Positions 42,042 through 50,166 are shown, numbered from the stretch's first letter. The stretch is DNA of 64,000 nt from MGBC124762 sp048201935 (GCA_048201935.1 DBFBGR010000011.1:205184-269183); one strand, 5' to 3'. The notes: generated from the sequence alone by a model not told the origin. Program-made: numbers and translations.

Positions 42042-43124
42042 TCAATTCTCCTTATCGAACTTCTTGATAAAGTCGCACAGGGCCTCCACGCCCTCCACGG
42101 GCATGGCGTTGTAGATGGAGGCCCGCATACCGCCCACGGCCCGGTGGCCCTTGAGGTTGGTAAAGCCCGCGGCCACGCTCTCGGCCACAAATTTAGCGTC
42201 CAGGTCGTCGCTGCCGGTGCGGAAGGTGACGTTCATATCCGAGCGCGAGCCTGGCTCCACGGCGCAGGTGAAGAGCTTGGAGGAGTCGATCACGTCGTAG
42301 AGCATCTGGGCCTTGGCGTGCTTGATCTTCTCCATCCCGGCCACGCCGCCCTGCTCGTCCAGCCAGTCCAGCACCAGACCCAGCATATAGATGCACCAGC
42401 ACGGGGGGGTGTTGTACATGGAGTCCTTGTCGATCATGGTCTTGTAGTTCATCATCAGCGGGGTGTACGGGAGTTCGTGGCCCGCCAGGTCTTCCTTGAT
42501 GATGACCACCGTCAATCCCGCGGGGGCCATGTTCTTCTGGGCCCCGGCGAAGATGATACCGTACTTGGACACGTCCACCTGCCGCGAGAGGATGTCCGAG
42601 GACATATCGCACACGATGGGCACGTTGCCGGTGTCGGGGATATAGGACCACTCGGTGCCGTAGATGGTGTTGTTGGCGCAGTAGTAGAAGTAGCTGGCCT
42701 CAGGGTCCAGCGAGAGCTGGTCCTGGGTGGGGATGTAGGTGTGGTTCTTATCCTCGCTGGAGGCGGCCAGGTGGATCTCGCCGTACTTCTTGGCCTCCTT
42801 GTAGGCCACGTTGGAGAAGTTGCCGGTGACGGCGTAGTCGGCCTTGCCGGTCTTGCCGATGAGGTTCAGCGGCACCATGGAGAACTGCCCCGACGCGCCG
42901 GTCTGCAAGAAGAGGACCTTGTAGCCCTCGGGGACGTTCATCAGGCGGCGGAACTTGGCCTGGGTGTCGTCAAAGATCTTCTGGAAGACCTTGGAGCGGT
43001 GGGACATCTCCATGACGCTCATGCCCGAACCCTCAAAGTTGGTGATCTCGCGCCCGGCCCGCTCCAGCGCCTCTAAGGGCAGCATGGACGGACCCGCGGA
43101 AAAGTTGTAAACGCGACCTGCCAT
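42042..43124 (-). CDS. serC: Phosphoserine aminotransferase
   Basis: 360 residues from ATG 43124 (MAGRVYNFSAGPSMLP), AAGGAGG 8 nt upstream. Class V PLP aminotransferase; the Schiff-base Lys is in FAGAQKNMAPAG, and HRSK and GGMRASIYNA are family motifs. Converts 3-phosphohydroxypyruvate to phosphoserine. Followed by serA; no serB phosphatase gene nearby. Confidence 0.96.
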   Translation of the reverse strand: MAGRVYNFSAGPSMLPLEALERAGREITNFEGSGMSVMEMSHRSKVFQKIFDDTQAKFRRLMNVPEGYKVLFLQTGASGQFSMVPLNLIGKTGKADYAVTGNFSNVAYKEAKKYGEIHLAASSEDKNHTYIPTQDQLSLDPEASYFYYCANNTIYGTEWSYIPDTGNVPIVCDMSSDILSRQVDVSKYGIIFAGAQKNMAPAGLTVVIIKEDLAGHELPYTPLMMNYKTMIDKDSMYNTPPCWCIYMLGLVLDWLDEQGGVAGMEKIKHAKAQMLYDVIDSSKLFTCAVEPGSRSDMNVTFRTGSDDLDAKFVAESVAAGFTNLKGHRAVGGMRASIYNAMPVEGVEALCDFIKKFDKEN

Positions 43125-43149
43125 AACATGGGCCTCCTTACCCGATTTG

Positions 43150-43164
43150 GGGGAAATTTTCCCC
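43150..43164. promoter_or_regulatory. Palindrome in the serC leader
   Basis: GGGGAAATTTTCCCC: 7-bp arms around a central base, between the serC promoter and its ribosome-binding site. It could be a DNA operator or an RNA hairpin. Confidence 0.45.
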
Positions 43165-43180
43165 AAAGAAATTCCCATCT

Positions 43181-43209
43181 ATTATAGTCCCGGCGCTCCC
43201 AACTGTCAA
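43181..43209 (-). promoter_or_regulatory. Consensus sigma-A promoter of serCA
   Basis: Minus strand: TTGACA (43209-43204), 17-bp spacer, TATAAT (43186-43181). Both hexamers and spacer are consensus. Confidence 0.88.
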
Positions 43210-43292
43210 GTTGCCCGTCAAATTGTCTGGCCTTTGACAAAATTTCGACAAATTTCCGCAAAATTAGTCTATACTAATCAATACTTTTTATG

Positions 43293-43298
43293 TATAAT
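43293..43298 (+). promoter_or_regulatory. Probable -10 element of the hydrogenase operon
   Basis: TATAAT about 55 bp upstream of the first hyd gene; another -10-like TATACT lies at 43270-43275. No good -35 at 17 bp for either, which would fit an activator-dependent promoter. Two direct repeats GACAAAATTTC / GACAAATTTC at 43236-43256 lie upstream. Confidence 0.4.
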
Positions 43299-43353
43299 AG
43301 TAGACGATTGAGCTTAGGGGCCGGCAGGCCCCAGAAAGACAGGAGGAAAGACT

Positions 43354-43848
43354 ATGCCAAACTGCAAAACGGTGATCGCCTACCACGGCACGCCCCAGCA
43401 AGAGGACGAGCTGAAGAAGGTCATCGAAGCGCACAAGGGCCAGGCCGGGGCCACCATGCCGGTGCTCCAGGCGGCCCAGGAGATCTTCGGCTATCTTCCC
43501 GAGGAGGTCCAGATCATGATCGCCGAGGGGCTGGACGTGCCCCTCTCCGAGGTCTACGGCGTGGCTTCGTTCTACGCCCAGTTCTCCATGAACCCCAAGG
43601 GCAAGTACCAGATCAGCCTGTGCCTGGGCACGGCGTGCTACGTCAAGGGCGCGGGGGACATTCTGGAGGAGATCGAGAAGAAGCTGGGCATCAAGGCCGG
43701 CGGCATCACCCTGGACGGGCGGTTCTCTCTGGACGCCTGCCGGTGCATCGGCGCGTGCGGCCTGGCCCCGGTCATGATGATCAACGACCAGGTGTACGGC
43801 CGCCTGACCCCCGACCAGATCGGCCCCATCCTGGCCAAATATCAATAA
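43354..43848 (+). CDS. hydC: Bifurcating hydrogenase subunit, NuoE-like thioredoxin [2Fe-2S] protein
   Basis: 164 residues. NuoE/HydC family: an N-terminal helical part (MPVLQAAQEIFGYLPEEV) and a thioredoxin-like ferredoxin with four cysteines in CLGTACYVKG and CRCIGACGLAPVM. It relays electrons within the NADH-ferredoxin-dependent [FeFe] hydrogenase. First of three co-directional genes; AGGAGG upstream. Called HndA, HoxE-like or HydC depending on species. Confidence 0.93.
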   Translation: MPNCKTVIAYHGTPQQEDELKKVIEAHKGQAGATMPVLQAAQEIFGYLPEEVQIMIAEGLDVPLSEVYGVASFYAQFSMNPKGKYQISLCLGTACYVKGAGDILEEIEKKLGIKAGGITLDGRFSLDACRCIGACGLAPVMMINDQVYGRLTPDQIGPILAKYQ

Positions 43849-43866
43849 AAAGGAGGGCGAAACGAG

Positions 43867-45759
43867 ATGAAAACGATTTCCGAGCTTACCGCTCTGCGTG
43901 AAGAGATGCAGGGCCGCCTGGCCCTCCGCCACACCTCTGATTTCCCCATCGAGGCCACCAACACCGAGGAGTACCAGCGCCACATCCTGGTCTGCGCCGG
44001 CACCGGCTGCACCTCCTCCAACTCCCCGGCCATCATCGAGGCCCTCAACAAGGAGCTGAAGGCCAAGGGCCTGGACAAGGCCGCCAAGGTGGTCCACACC
44101 GGCTGCTTCGGGTTGTGCGCCCTGGGCCCCATCATGGTCATCTACCCCGAGGGCGCGTTCTATTCCCACGTCACCGTGGACGACGTGCCTGAGATCGTGG
44201 AGAGCCACATCGGCAAGGGCCAGCTGGTGGAGCGGCTTTTGCACAAGGAGGACGGCAACACCGTCCACACCCTGCCTGAGAGCCGGTTCTACAAGAACCA
44301 GATGCGCATCGGCCTGCGCCACTGCGGCGTGATCAACCCCGACGACATCAACGAATACATCGGCGTGGGCGGCTACACCGCCCTGACCCGTATCCTCACC
44401 GAAAAGCAGGACCCCCAGGCCATCATCGACGCGGTGAAAAATTCCGGGCTCCGGGGCCGGGGCGGCGCGGGCTTCTCCACGGGCATGAAGTGGCAGTTCA
44501 CCGCCGACGCCCAGAGCGAGGACGGCGTGAAGTACGTGGCCTGTAACGCCGACGAGGGCGACCCTGGCGCGTTTATGGACCGCTCGGTGCTGGAGGGCGA
44601 CCCCCACAGCGTGCTGGAGGCCATGACCATCGCCGGCTACGCCGTGGGCGCGCACCAGGGCTACATCTACATCCGGGCCGAGTACCCCATCGCCGTGGAC
44701 CGGCTGAACACCGCCATCGGCCAGTCCCGGGAGCTTGGCTTCCTGGGCAAGGACATCTTTGGCTCGGGCTTTGACTTCGACATCGAGCTTCGCCTGGGCG
44801 CGGGCGCTTTCGTCTGCGGCGAGGAGACGGCCCTGATGACCTCCATCGAGGGCCACCGGGGCGAGCCCCGGCCCCGTCCGCCCTTCCCCGCGGTGAAGGG
44901 CCTGTGGCAGCGGCCCACCCTTTTGAACAACGTGGAGACCTACGCCAACATCACCTGGATCTTGAATAACGGCGCTGAGAAGTTCGCCGCCATCGGCACC
45001 GCCAAGAGCAAGGGCACCAAGGTCTTCGCCCTGGGCGGCAAGATCACCAACACGGGCCTTGTGGAGGTGCCCATGGGCACCACCCTTCGCACCATCGTGG
45101 AGGACATCGGCGGCGGCGTGCCCGGGGGCCACAAGTTCAAGGCCGCCCAGACCGGCGGCCCCTCCGGCGGCTGCATCCCCGCCTCGCTCATCGACACCCC
45201 CATCGACTACGACTCCCTCATGGCCATCGGCTCCATGATGGGCTCGGGCGGCCTCATCGTTATGGACGACACCAACTGCATGGTGGACATCGCCAAGTTC
45301 TTCCTGGAGTTCATCATCGACGAGTCCTGCGGCAAGTGTACGCCCTGCCGCATCGGCACCAAGCGGCTGTATGACCTTCTGTGCAAGATCACCGAGGGCA
45401 ACGGCACCCTGGCCGACATCGACACCATCGAGGAGCTGTGCGAGCACCTGAAGTCCTCGGCCCTGTGCGCTCTGGGCCAGTCCGCCCCCAACCCGGTGCT
45501 CAGCACTCTGGCCCACTTCCGGGACGAGTACGTGGCCCACGTGGTGGAAAAGCGTTGCCCGGCGGGCGTGTGTAAGAACCTGCTGCGCTTCACCATCGAC
45601 CCCGAAAAGTGCAAGGGCTGCACCTTGTGCGCCCGTAATTGTCCGGTGCAGGCGATCTCTGGACAGCTCCGGGCCCCCCACGTCATCGACCACACCAAGT
45701 GCGTCAAGTGCGGGGCCTGTATCGATAACTGTAAGTTCGGCGCCATCAGCCGTTCTTAA
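43867..45759 (+). CDS. hydB: Bifurcating hydrogenase subunit, NuoF-like FMN/NADH flavoprotein
   Basis: 630 residues. An N-terminal thioredoxin-like [2Fe-2S] domain (CAGTGCTSSN ... CFGLCALGPIM, residues about 38-90) precedes the NuoF core with FMN/NADH site GRGGAGFSTGMKW (about 198-210), a [4Fe-4S] motif CGKCTPCRIGTKRL, and a C-terminal two-cluster ferredoxin (CKGCTLCARNCP, CVKCGACIDNC). This is the bifurcation-site subunit where NADH and ferredoxin electrons meet. Between hydC (18 nt) and hydA (15 nt). Confidence 0.95.
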   Translation: MKTISELTALREEMQGRLALRHTSDFPIEATNTEEYQRHILVCAGTGCTSSNSPAIIEALNKELKAKGLDKAAKVVHTGCFGLCALGPIMVIYPEGAFYSHVTVDDVPEIVESHIGKGQLVERLLHKEDGNTVHTLPESRFYKNQMRIGLRHCGVINPDDINEYIGVGGYTALTRILTEKQDPQAIIDAVKNSGLRGRGGAGFSTGMKWQFTADAQSEDGVKYVACNADEGDPGAFMDRSVLEGDPHSVLEAMTIAGYAVGAHQGYIYIRAEYPIAVDRLNTAIGQSRELGFLGKDIFGSGFDFDIELRLGAGAFVCGEETALMTSIEGHRGEPRPRPPFPAVKGLWQRPTLLNNVETYANITWILNNGAEKFAAIGTAKSKGTKVFALGGKITNTGLVEVPMGTTLRTIVEDIGGGVPGGHKFKAAQTGGPSGGCIPASLIDTPIDYDSLMAIGSMMGSGGLIVMDDTNCMVDIAKFFLEFIIDESCGKCTPCRIGTKRLYDLLCKITEGNGTLADIDTIEELCEHLKSSALCALGQSAPNPVLSTLAHFRDEYVAHVVEKRCPAGVCKNLLRFTIDPEKCKGCTLCARNCPVQAISGQLRAPHVIDHTKCVKCGACIDNCKFGAISRS

Positions 45760-45774
45760 AGGAGGGACGAGACA

Positions 45775-47535
45775 ATGGAAAAGAAAATGGTCAACCTTAC
45801 CATCAACAACATCCCCGTCACCGTCCCTGAGGGCACGACCATCCTGGAGGCGGCCCGGACGGTGGGTATCCGCATCCCCTCGCTGTGCTTCCTCAAGGGC
45901 ATCAACGAGATCGGCGCGTGCCGCATCTGCGTGGTGGAGGTCAAGGGCGCTCGCAGCCTGGTGGCCTCCTGCGTCTACCCCGTCAGCGAGGGCATGGAGG
46001 TCCAGACCAACACCGCCAAGGTGAGAAAGTCCCGGAAGCTGACCTTGGAGCTCATTTTGTCCAACCACCGCATGGACTGTCTGACCTGCGCCCGCAACGC
46101 CCACTGTGAGCTGCGGGAGCTGGCCGCCGAGTTCAACATCGACGCGGTGCGCTACGCCAACGACGAGCTGCTGCCCCGCATCGAGGACAGCGCCGCCCAC
46201 CTGGTCCGGGACAATTCCAAGTGTATCCTCTGCCGCCGCTGCACCGCCGTGTGCCGCAAGGCCCAGGAGGTGGGCGTGATCGGGGCCAACGACCGTGGCT
46301 TCGCCACCCACATCGGCTGCGCCTTCGACCGGGACCTGGCCGAGGTGGACTGCGTGTCCTGCGGCCAGTGCATCGTGGCCTGCCCCACCGGCGCGCTCTA
46401 TGAGAAAGACGACACCCAGAAGGTCTGGGACGCCATCCACGACCCCAGCAAGCACGTGGTCGTCGGCCCCGCCCCCTCGGTCCGTGTCACCCTAGGCGAG
46501 TGCTTCAACGAGCCCATCGGCACCAACGTGGAGGGCCGGATGGTCACCGCCCTGAAGCGGCTGGGCTTTGACAAGGTCTTCGACGTGGACACCGCCGCCG
46601 ACTTCACCATCATGGAGGAGGGCACGGAGTTCCTGGGCCGGCTGAAGAACGGCGGCACCCTGCCCATGATCACCTCCTGCTCGCCGGGCTGGATCCGCTA
46701 CTGCGAGCAGCACCACCCCGACATGCTGCCCAACCTCTCCTCGTGCAAGTCGCCCCAGCAGATGTTCGGCTCGCTGGTGAAGACCTACTACGCCGAGAAG
46801 GCGGGCATCGACCCCAAGGACATCGTGGTGGTGTCCATCATGCCCTGCACCGCCAAGAAGTACGAGGTCCAGCGGGAAGAGCAGCGGCTGAAAAACGGCT
46901 GCATGCCTGTGGACATCTCCCTGACCACCCGGGAGCTGGGCCGGATGATCAAGCACGCGGGCCTGCTCTTCGACCACCTGCCCGAGAGCGACTTTGACCC
47001 CATGCTGGGCCAGTCCACCGGCGCGTCCGTCATCTTCGGCGCCACCGGCGGCGTGATGGAGGCCGCTCTGCGCACCGTGGTGGAGACCCTCACCGGCAAG
47101 GACTCCGCCCCCGTGGAGTTCCACGACGTGCGGGGCCTGGAGGGCATCAAGGAGGCCAGCTACGACGTGGCGGGCAAGACGGTGAAGGTCTGCGTGGCCT
47201 CGGGCCTCTCTAACGCCAAGAAGGTCCTGGACATGGTCAAGTCCGGGGAGAAGAAGTACGACTTCATCGAGTTCATGGCCTGTCCCGGCGGCTGCGTCAA
47301 CGGCGGCGGCCAGCCCCAGCAGCCCGCCGAGGTCCGCAACTTCACCGACCTGGTGGCCCTGCGCGCCGCGGCCCTCTACGCCGACGACCAGGCCAAGACC
47401 TTCCGCAAGAGCCACGAGAACCCCGAGCTCATCGCCGCCTACAAGGACTACCTGGGCGAGCCCGGCGGCCACAAGGCCCACGACATCCTCCACTGCACCT
47501 ACATCCCCCAGAAGCGCTACCGCACCGAGGGGTAA
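45775..47535 (+). CDS. hydA: [FeFe] hydrogenase catalytic subunit (trimeric, NADH/ferredoxin-linked)
   Basis: 586 residues. N-terminal [2Fe-2S] plant-type ferredoxin (CFLKGINEIGACRICVVEV), a His/Cys [4Fe-4S] site (HRMDCLTCARNAHCEL), two [4Fe-4S] motifs (CILCRRCTAVC, CVSCGQCIVAC), then the H-cluster domain: L1 TSCSPGW (300-306), L2 MPCTAKKYE, L3 EFMACPGGCVNGGG. In L1 the classical TSCCPxW has Ser at the second Cys position (codon TCG, 46681-46683). L2 and L3 are intact. Makes or uses H2 with HydB and HydC; maturases hydEFG are not in this window. Confidence 0.95.
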   Translation: MEKKMVNLTINNIPVTVPEGTTILEAARTVGIRIPSLCFLKGINEIGACRICVVEVKGARSLVASCVYPVSEGMEVQTNTAKVRKSRKLTLELILSNHRMDCLTCARNAHCELRELAAEFNIDAVRYANDELLPRIEDSAAHLVRDNSKCILCRRCTAVCRKAQEVGVIGANDRGFATHIGCAFDRDLAEVDCVSCGQCIVACPTGALYEKDDTQKVWDAIHDPSKHVVVGPAPSVRVTLGECFNEPIGTNVEGRMVTALKRLGFDKVFDVDTAADFTIMEEGTEFLGRLKNGGTLPMITSCSPGWIRYCEQHHPDMLPNLSSCKSPQQMFGSLVKTYYAEKAGIDPKDIVVVSIMPCTAKKYEVQREEQRLKNGCMPVDISLTTRELGRMIKHAGLLFDHLPESDFDPMLGQSTGASVIFGATGGVMEAALRTVVETLTGKDSAPVEFHDVRGLEGIKEASYDVAGKTVKVCVASGLSNAKKVLDMVKSGEKKYDFIEFMACPGGCVNGGGQPQQPAEVRNFTDLVALRAAALYADDQAKTFRKSHENPELIAAYKDYLGEPGGHKAHDILHCTYIPQKRYRTEG

Positions 47536-47545
47536 GAAACGAACG

Positions 47546-47583
47546 AAAAGAGCGCGTGACCAGCTAGGTCACGCGCTCTTTTT
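47546..47583 (+). terminator. Terminator of the hydrogenase operon
   Basis: AAAAGAGCGCGTGACC / GGTCACGCGCTCTTTTT around AGCTA; bidirectional, also ends the convergent small gene. Confidence 0.93.
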
Positions 47584-47588
47584 GCCCG

Positions 47589-47774
47589 CTATTGGTCTGT
47601 GCCCGGACGCTTTACATGGCGGTGGCAGGCGGGGGTGTCCGCCTTCTTGTCCCGGGCCCTCGGATTGCCGCAGTGGCCGCGGTCCAGGGCATGGTATTGG
47701 TGGTTGCCGACCCGGACATAGTGGCGGTAAAAATGCCGGCAGGTCTCGCAGGTCTTTGTTACGGGTTCGTCCAT
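47589..47774 (-). CDS. 61-residue Cys/His-rich protein of unknown function
   Basis: ATG 47774 with AGGAGG about 7 nt upstream. MDEPVTKTCETCRHFYRHYV has a CxxC pair, followed by further Cys and His residues (HCGNPRARDKK, ACHRHVK), suggesting a small zinc-binding fold like the CxxC-x(n)-C 'cysteine-rich' proteins seen near Firmicute phage and regulatory genes. No membrane segment. Divergent from a ribbon-helix-helix gene with overlapping promoters. Function unknown. Confidence 0.7.
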   Translation of the reverse strand: MDEPVTKTCETCRHFYRHYVRVGNHQYHALDRGHCGNPRARDKKADTPACHRHVKRPGTDQ

Positions 47775-47794
47775 GATTATCACCTCCTAGTGCT

Positions 47795-47822
47795 ATTATA
47801 CACTATTTTATTTTATTTGCAA
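47795..47822 (-). promoter_or_regulatory. Promoter of the 61-residue Cys-rich protein
   Basis: Minus strand: TTGCAA (47822-47817), 16-bp spacer, TATAAT (47800-47795). Confidence 0.7.
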
Positions 47823-47832
47823 CTAGTTGTAA
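47817..47832. promoter_or_regulatory. Near-perfect palindrome joining two divergent -35 elements
   Basis: TTGCAACTAGTTGTAA, 7-bp arms with one mismatch pair. The left half is the minus-strand -35 and the right half the plus-strand -35 (TTGTAA), so a dimer bound here would control both genes. The adjacent ribbon-helix-helix protein is the obvious candidate. Confidence 0.65.
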
Positions 47833-47854
47833 AAGAAAATTTTTCATGTATACT
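47827..47854 (+). promoter_or_regulatory. Promoter of the ribbon-helix-helix gene
   Basis: TTGTAA (47827-47832), 16-bp spacer, TATACT (47849-47854). Confidence 0.65.
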
Positions 47855-47879
47855 TAATTGCATAAGGTGGTGCATAATG

Positions 47880-48047
47880 ATGGCAGAACCGTTGCTGGTG
47901 AACCGCACCCGGTTCACCTCTTCCCTGAAAAATGAGTTGATGGTGGACTTTGACAAGCTGGCGGAGGAGACCCGCATCCCCAAATCCCGCCTCATCGACG
48001 AGGCCATCGAGGACCTGCTGAACAAATACAAAAAGCGAGACGGCTGA
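47880..48047 (+). CDS. Small ribbon-helix-helix (CopG/Arc-type) DNA-binding protein
   Basis: 55 residues from ATG 47880 (ATG 47877 one codon earlier is possible), AAGGTGG about 9 nt upstream. The sequence RTRFTSSLKNELMVDFDKLA followed by RIPKSRLIDEAIEDLLNKY is the strand-helix-helix pattern of this family, which often comprises antitoxins or plasmid/mobile-element repressors. Faces the 61-residue Cys-rich gene across a palindromic promoter. Its last codons form the left arm of the terminator. Confidence 0.8.
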   Translation: MAEPLLVNRTRFTSSLKNELMVDFDKLAEETRIPKSRLIDEAIEDLLNKYKKRDG

Positions 48048-48066
48048 AAGCCGTCTCGCTTTTTAC
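48030..48066 (+). terminator. Bidirectional terminator overlapping the RHH gene end
   Basis: AAAAAGCGAGACGGCT / AGCCGTCTCGCTTTTT; the stop codon TGA (48045-48047) is in the loop. Confidence 0.92.
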
Positions 48067-48091
48067 GTGGACAAAAGGTCCTTGGGCGGTC

Positions 48092-48352
48092 TCAGCCCGC
48101 CTGCTCGGCCTTGGCGGCCTCGGTGAGGGCCAGGGAGAGCTGGTCGGGGCAGGAGGTGCCCTTGCCGCCGCAGTCGATGCCCTGGAGCAGGGGGATGAGC
48201 TCGTCTACCCGCTTGCCCCGGCACAGGGCGGAGACCCCCTGGAGGTTGCCGTTGCAGCCGCCCAGGAAGGAGATGGACTGTACCACGCCGTTTTCCAGCT
48301 CGATGTCGATCTTGCGCGAGCAAACGCCTCGGGGGGTGTAGGTGTATTTCAT
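48092..48352 (-). CDS. TSCPD-domain protein (uncharacterised conserved family)
   Basis: 86 residues. MKYTYTPRGVCSRKIDIELE, FLGGCNGNLQGVSALCRG and the C-terminal KGTSCPDQLSLAL identify the short TSCPD family, in which four conserved cysteines probably bind a metal; related domains occur at the end of some ribonucleotide reductases. Function unknown. Last gene downstream of aroE (25 nt), so probably on the aromatic operon transcript. Confidence 0.85.
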   Translation of the reverse strand: MKYTYTPRGVCSRKIDIELENGVVQSISFLGGCNGNLQGVSALCRGKRVDELIPLLQGIDCGGKGTSCPDQLSLALTEAAKAEQAG

Positions 48353-48377
48353 GGAAATAAGCCTCCTTGTTGTGGAT

Positions 48378-49235
48378 TCAGGACTGCTGGAGCAGAAGGA
48401 TCAGGGTGTGGATGACGGATTTTGGGGAGATGTGGACCCCGGTAAAGTGCTCCAGGGCGAAGATGGCCTGGTGGATGAGCAGCGGCCCGCCGGGCATGGT
48501 CCGGTGGCCCAGGGCCTTGGCTTCTTTGAGCAGCTCGGTCTCGATGGGGTGATAGATGAGGTCGGCTGCCATGGCCTCGGCTGGCAGGGCCTTGAGGAAG
48601 GAGAGGTCGGCAAATTTCTCCTGGCCCGCCATGCCCAGGCAGGTGGCGTTGACCAGCAGGTCACACTCCGCAGCGGCCTGGGCCAGATCCTGGTCCGTCC
48701 AATCGGTGACGGCGCCCTGACCGGGGATGAGGGCCGCCACCGCCTCGGCCTTGGACCGGGTGCGGTTGGCCACGGTGACCACCGACGCGCCCGCGTCGGC
48801 CAGGCCCACCGCCACCGCCTTGGCGGCCCCTCCAGCCCCCAGCAGCAGGACCCGCTTGCCCTTCGCATGAAAGCCGCGGTCTAAAAGGGCCTGGACGAAA
48901 CCGGGACAGTCGGTGTTGTATCCGTATAATTTGCCGTCTCTAATACAGACAGTGTTCACAGCGCCTAGCTTTGCCGCCAGCGGGTCCAGCTCGTCCAGAT
49001 AGGGGACCAGCAGCTCCTTAAAGGGCATGGTGGCGTTGAAGCCGGCGTAGCCCAGGGTCTTGGCGGCGGCGAGGAAGTCGGCCAGGGCCTCGGGCTTCAC
49101 CGGCTGGCAGAGGTAGACGTAGTCCAGCCCCAGGGCCTGGCACATGGCGTTTTGGAGCACGGGGGACTTGGAGTGGGTCACCGGGTCGCCGATGATACAC
49201 AGCTTTTTGGCCGTGTTGGTCAGTTCGATCAGCAT
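48378..49235 (-). CDS. aroE: Shikimate dehydrogenase
   Basis: 285 residues from ATG 49235 (MLIELTNTAKKLCIIGDPV), overlapping the aroQ stop by 7 nt. Shikimate-site THSKSP and NATMPFKE (catalytic Lys), NTD, and the NADP site LLGAGGAAKAVAVGLADAG with NRTRSKAEA. Reduces 3-dehydroshikimate to shikimate with NADPH. Part of the aromatic operon. Confidence 0.95.
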   Translation of the reverse strand: MLIELTNTAKKLCIIGDPVTHSKSPVLQNAMCQALGLDYVYLCQPVKPEALADFLAAAKTLGYAGFNATMPFKELLVPYLDELDPLAAKLGAVNTVCIRDGKLYGYNTDCPGFVQALLDRGFHAKGKRVLLLGAGGAAKAVAVGLADAGASVVTVANRTRSKAEAVAALIPGQGAVTDWTDQDLAQAAAECDLLVNATCLGMAGQEKFADLSFLKALPAEAMAADLIYHPIETELLKEAKALGHRTMPGGPLLIHQAIFALEHFTGVHISPKSVIHTLILLLQQS

Positions 49236-49663
49236 TTTTGGCCCTCCAGGAAGTACTGCAAAGCGGCCTCGTAGCCATAGAGGCCCAGACCGCAGATCTG
49301 GCCCACGCAGGCGGGGGCGGTGACGCTCTTGTGGCGAAACTCCTCGCGCTTGTGGACGTTGGAGATGTGGACCTCCACGGCGGGGACGCTCACCGCCTTC
49401 AGCGCGTCCAGGATGGCGTAGGAGTAGTGGGTGAAGGCCCCGGGGTTGATGACGATGGCGTCGTAGACCCCCTGGGCGGCGTGGATGGCGTCGATGAGGG
49501 CCCCCTCGTGGTTGGACTGGAGGCACTCCACGCTGGAGCCGTGGGCCTGGGCAAAGGACTGGAGCCGTCGGCACAGCGTGTCGTAGCTCTCCTGGCCGTA
49601 GACGCCGGGCTCCCGCTGGCCCAGCAGGTTCAGGTTGGGGCCGTTCAAAATGAGAAATTTCAT
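49229..49663 (-). CDS. aroQ: 3-dehydroquinate dehydratase, type II
   Basis: 144 residues. MKFLILNGPNLNLLGQREPG is the family start; catalytic Tyr in PGVYG, INPGAFTHYSYAI and the histidine-containing VEVHISNVHKREEFRH are present. Dehydrates 3-dehydroquinate. Overlaps aroK by 4 nt and aroE by 7 nt. Confidence 0.96.
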   Translation of the reverse strand: MKFLILNGPNLNLLGQREPGVYGQESYDTLCRRLQSFAQAHGSSVECLQSNHEGALIDAIHAAQGVYDAIVINPGAFTHYSYAILDALKAVSVPAVEVHISNVHKREEFRHKSVTAPACVGQICGLGLYGYEAALQYFLEGQKC

Positions 49664-50166
49664 GGGGTCAGGGCCTCCTTTTCAAAGATGGCGGCGATCT
49701 GCTCCGCCGCCTCCTGATAGGTGTCGGTGGGGGCGATATAGTGGTGGGCGTAGCGCTTGTAAAGGCCAAGCCGCTCTTGGTAGAGCCGGTAGACGCGCTC
49801 CGGGTCCCGGGCCAGCAGGGGACGGCCCTTGTGGTCCTCGCCCAGGATGGCCTGGGGTGGGCGGTCTCGGAAGAAGACAAGGCCGGTCCGGGCCAGGGCG
49901 GCCATGTTTTCCTCCCGGAGCACGATACCGCCGCCGGTGGCGATGACCGCCCCGCCTGCCTGGGCGGCCCGATGGGCAGCTTGGGTCTCCAGGTCCCGGA
50001 AGTGGGCTTCGCCAAAGCGGTCAAAGAGCTCTGGGATGGTCATGCCGGCGGTCTCCACGACCATAGCGTCGGTGTCCAGCAAGGGAAGGCCAAAGCGGCG
50101 GGCCAAAAGCTGGCCCATTTTGGTCTTTCCTGAGCCGGGCATGCCGATGAGGACCAGGTTTTTCAT
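49660..50166 (-). CDS. aroK: Shikimate kinase
   Basis: 168 residues. P-loop GMPGSGKT (8-15), DTDAMV (shikimate binding), FRDLE and ATGGGIVLREEN, and the RPLLARDP lid. Phosphorylates shikimate at the 3-OH. Overlaps pheA and aroQ by 4 nt each. Confidence 0.95.
   Translation of the reverse strand: MKNLVLIGMPGSGKTKMGQLLARRFGLPLLDTDAMVVETAGMTIPELFDRFGEAHFRDLETQAAHRAAQAGGAVIATGGGIVLREENMAALARTGLVFFRDRPPQAILGEDHKGRPLLARDPERVYRLYQERLGLYKRYAHHYIAPTDTYQEAAEQIAAIFEKEALTP

Noticed and set aside
43288..46455. A very long open frame on the minus strand opposite the hydrogenase genes
   Set aside because: It is the mirror of strongly biased high-GC codons in hydC-hydB-hydA, its product is low-complexity Gly/Ala/Val/His-rich, and it has no ribosome-binding site. 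The plus-strand genes have full family motifs.
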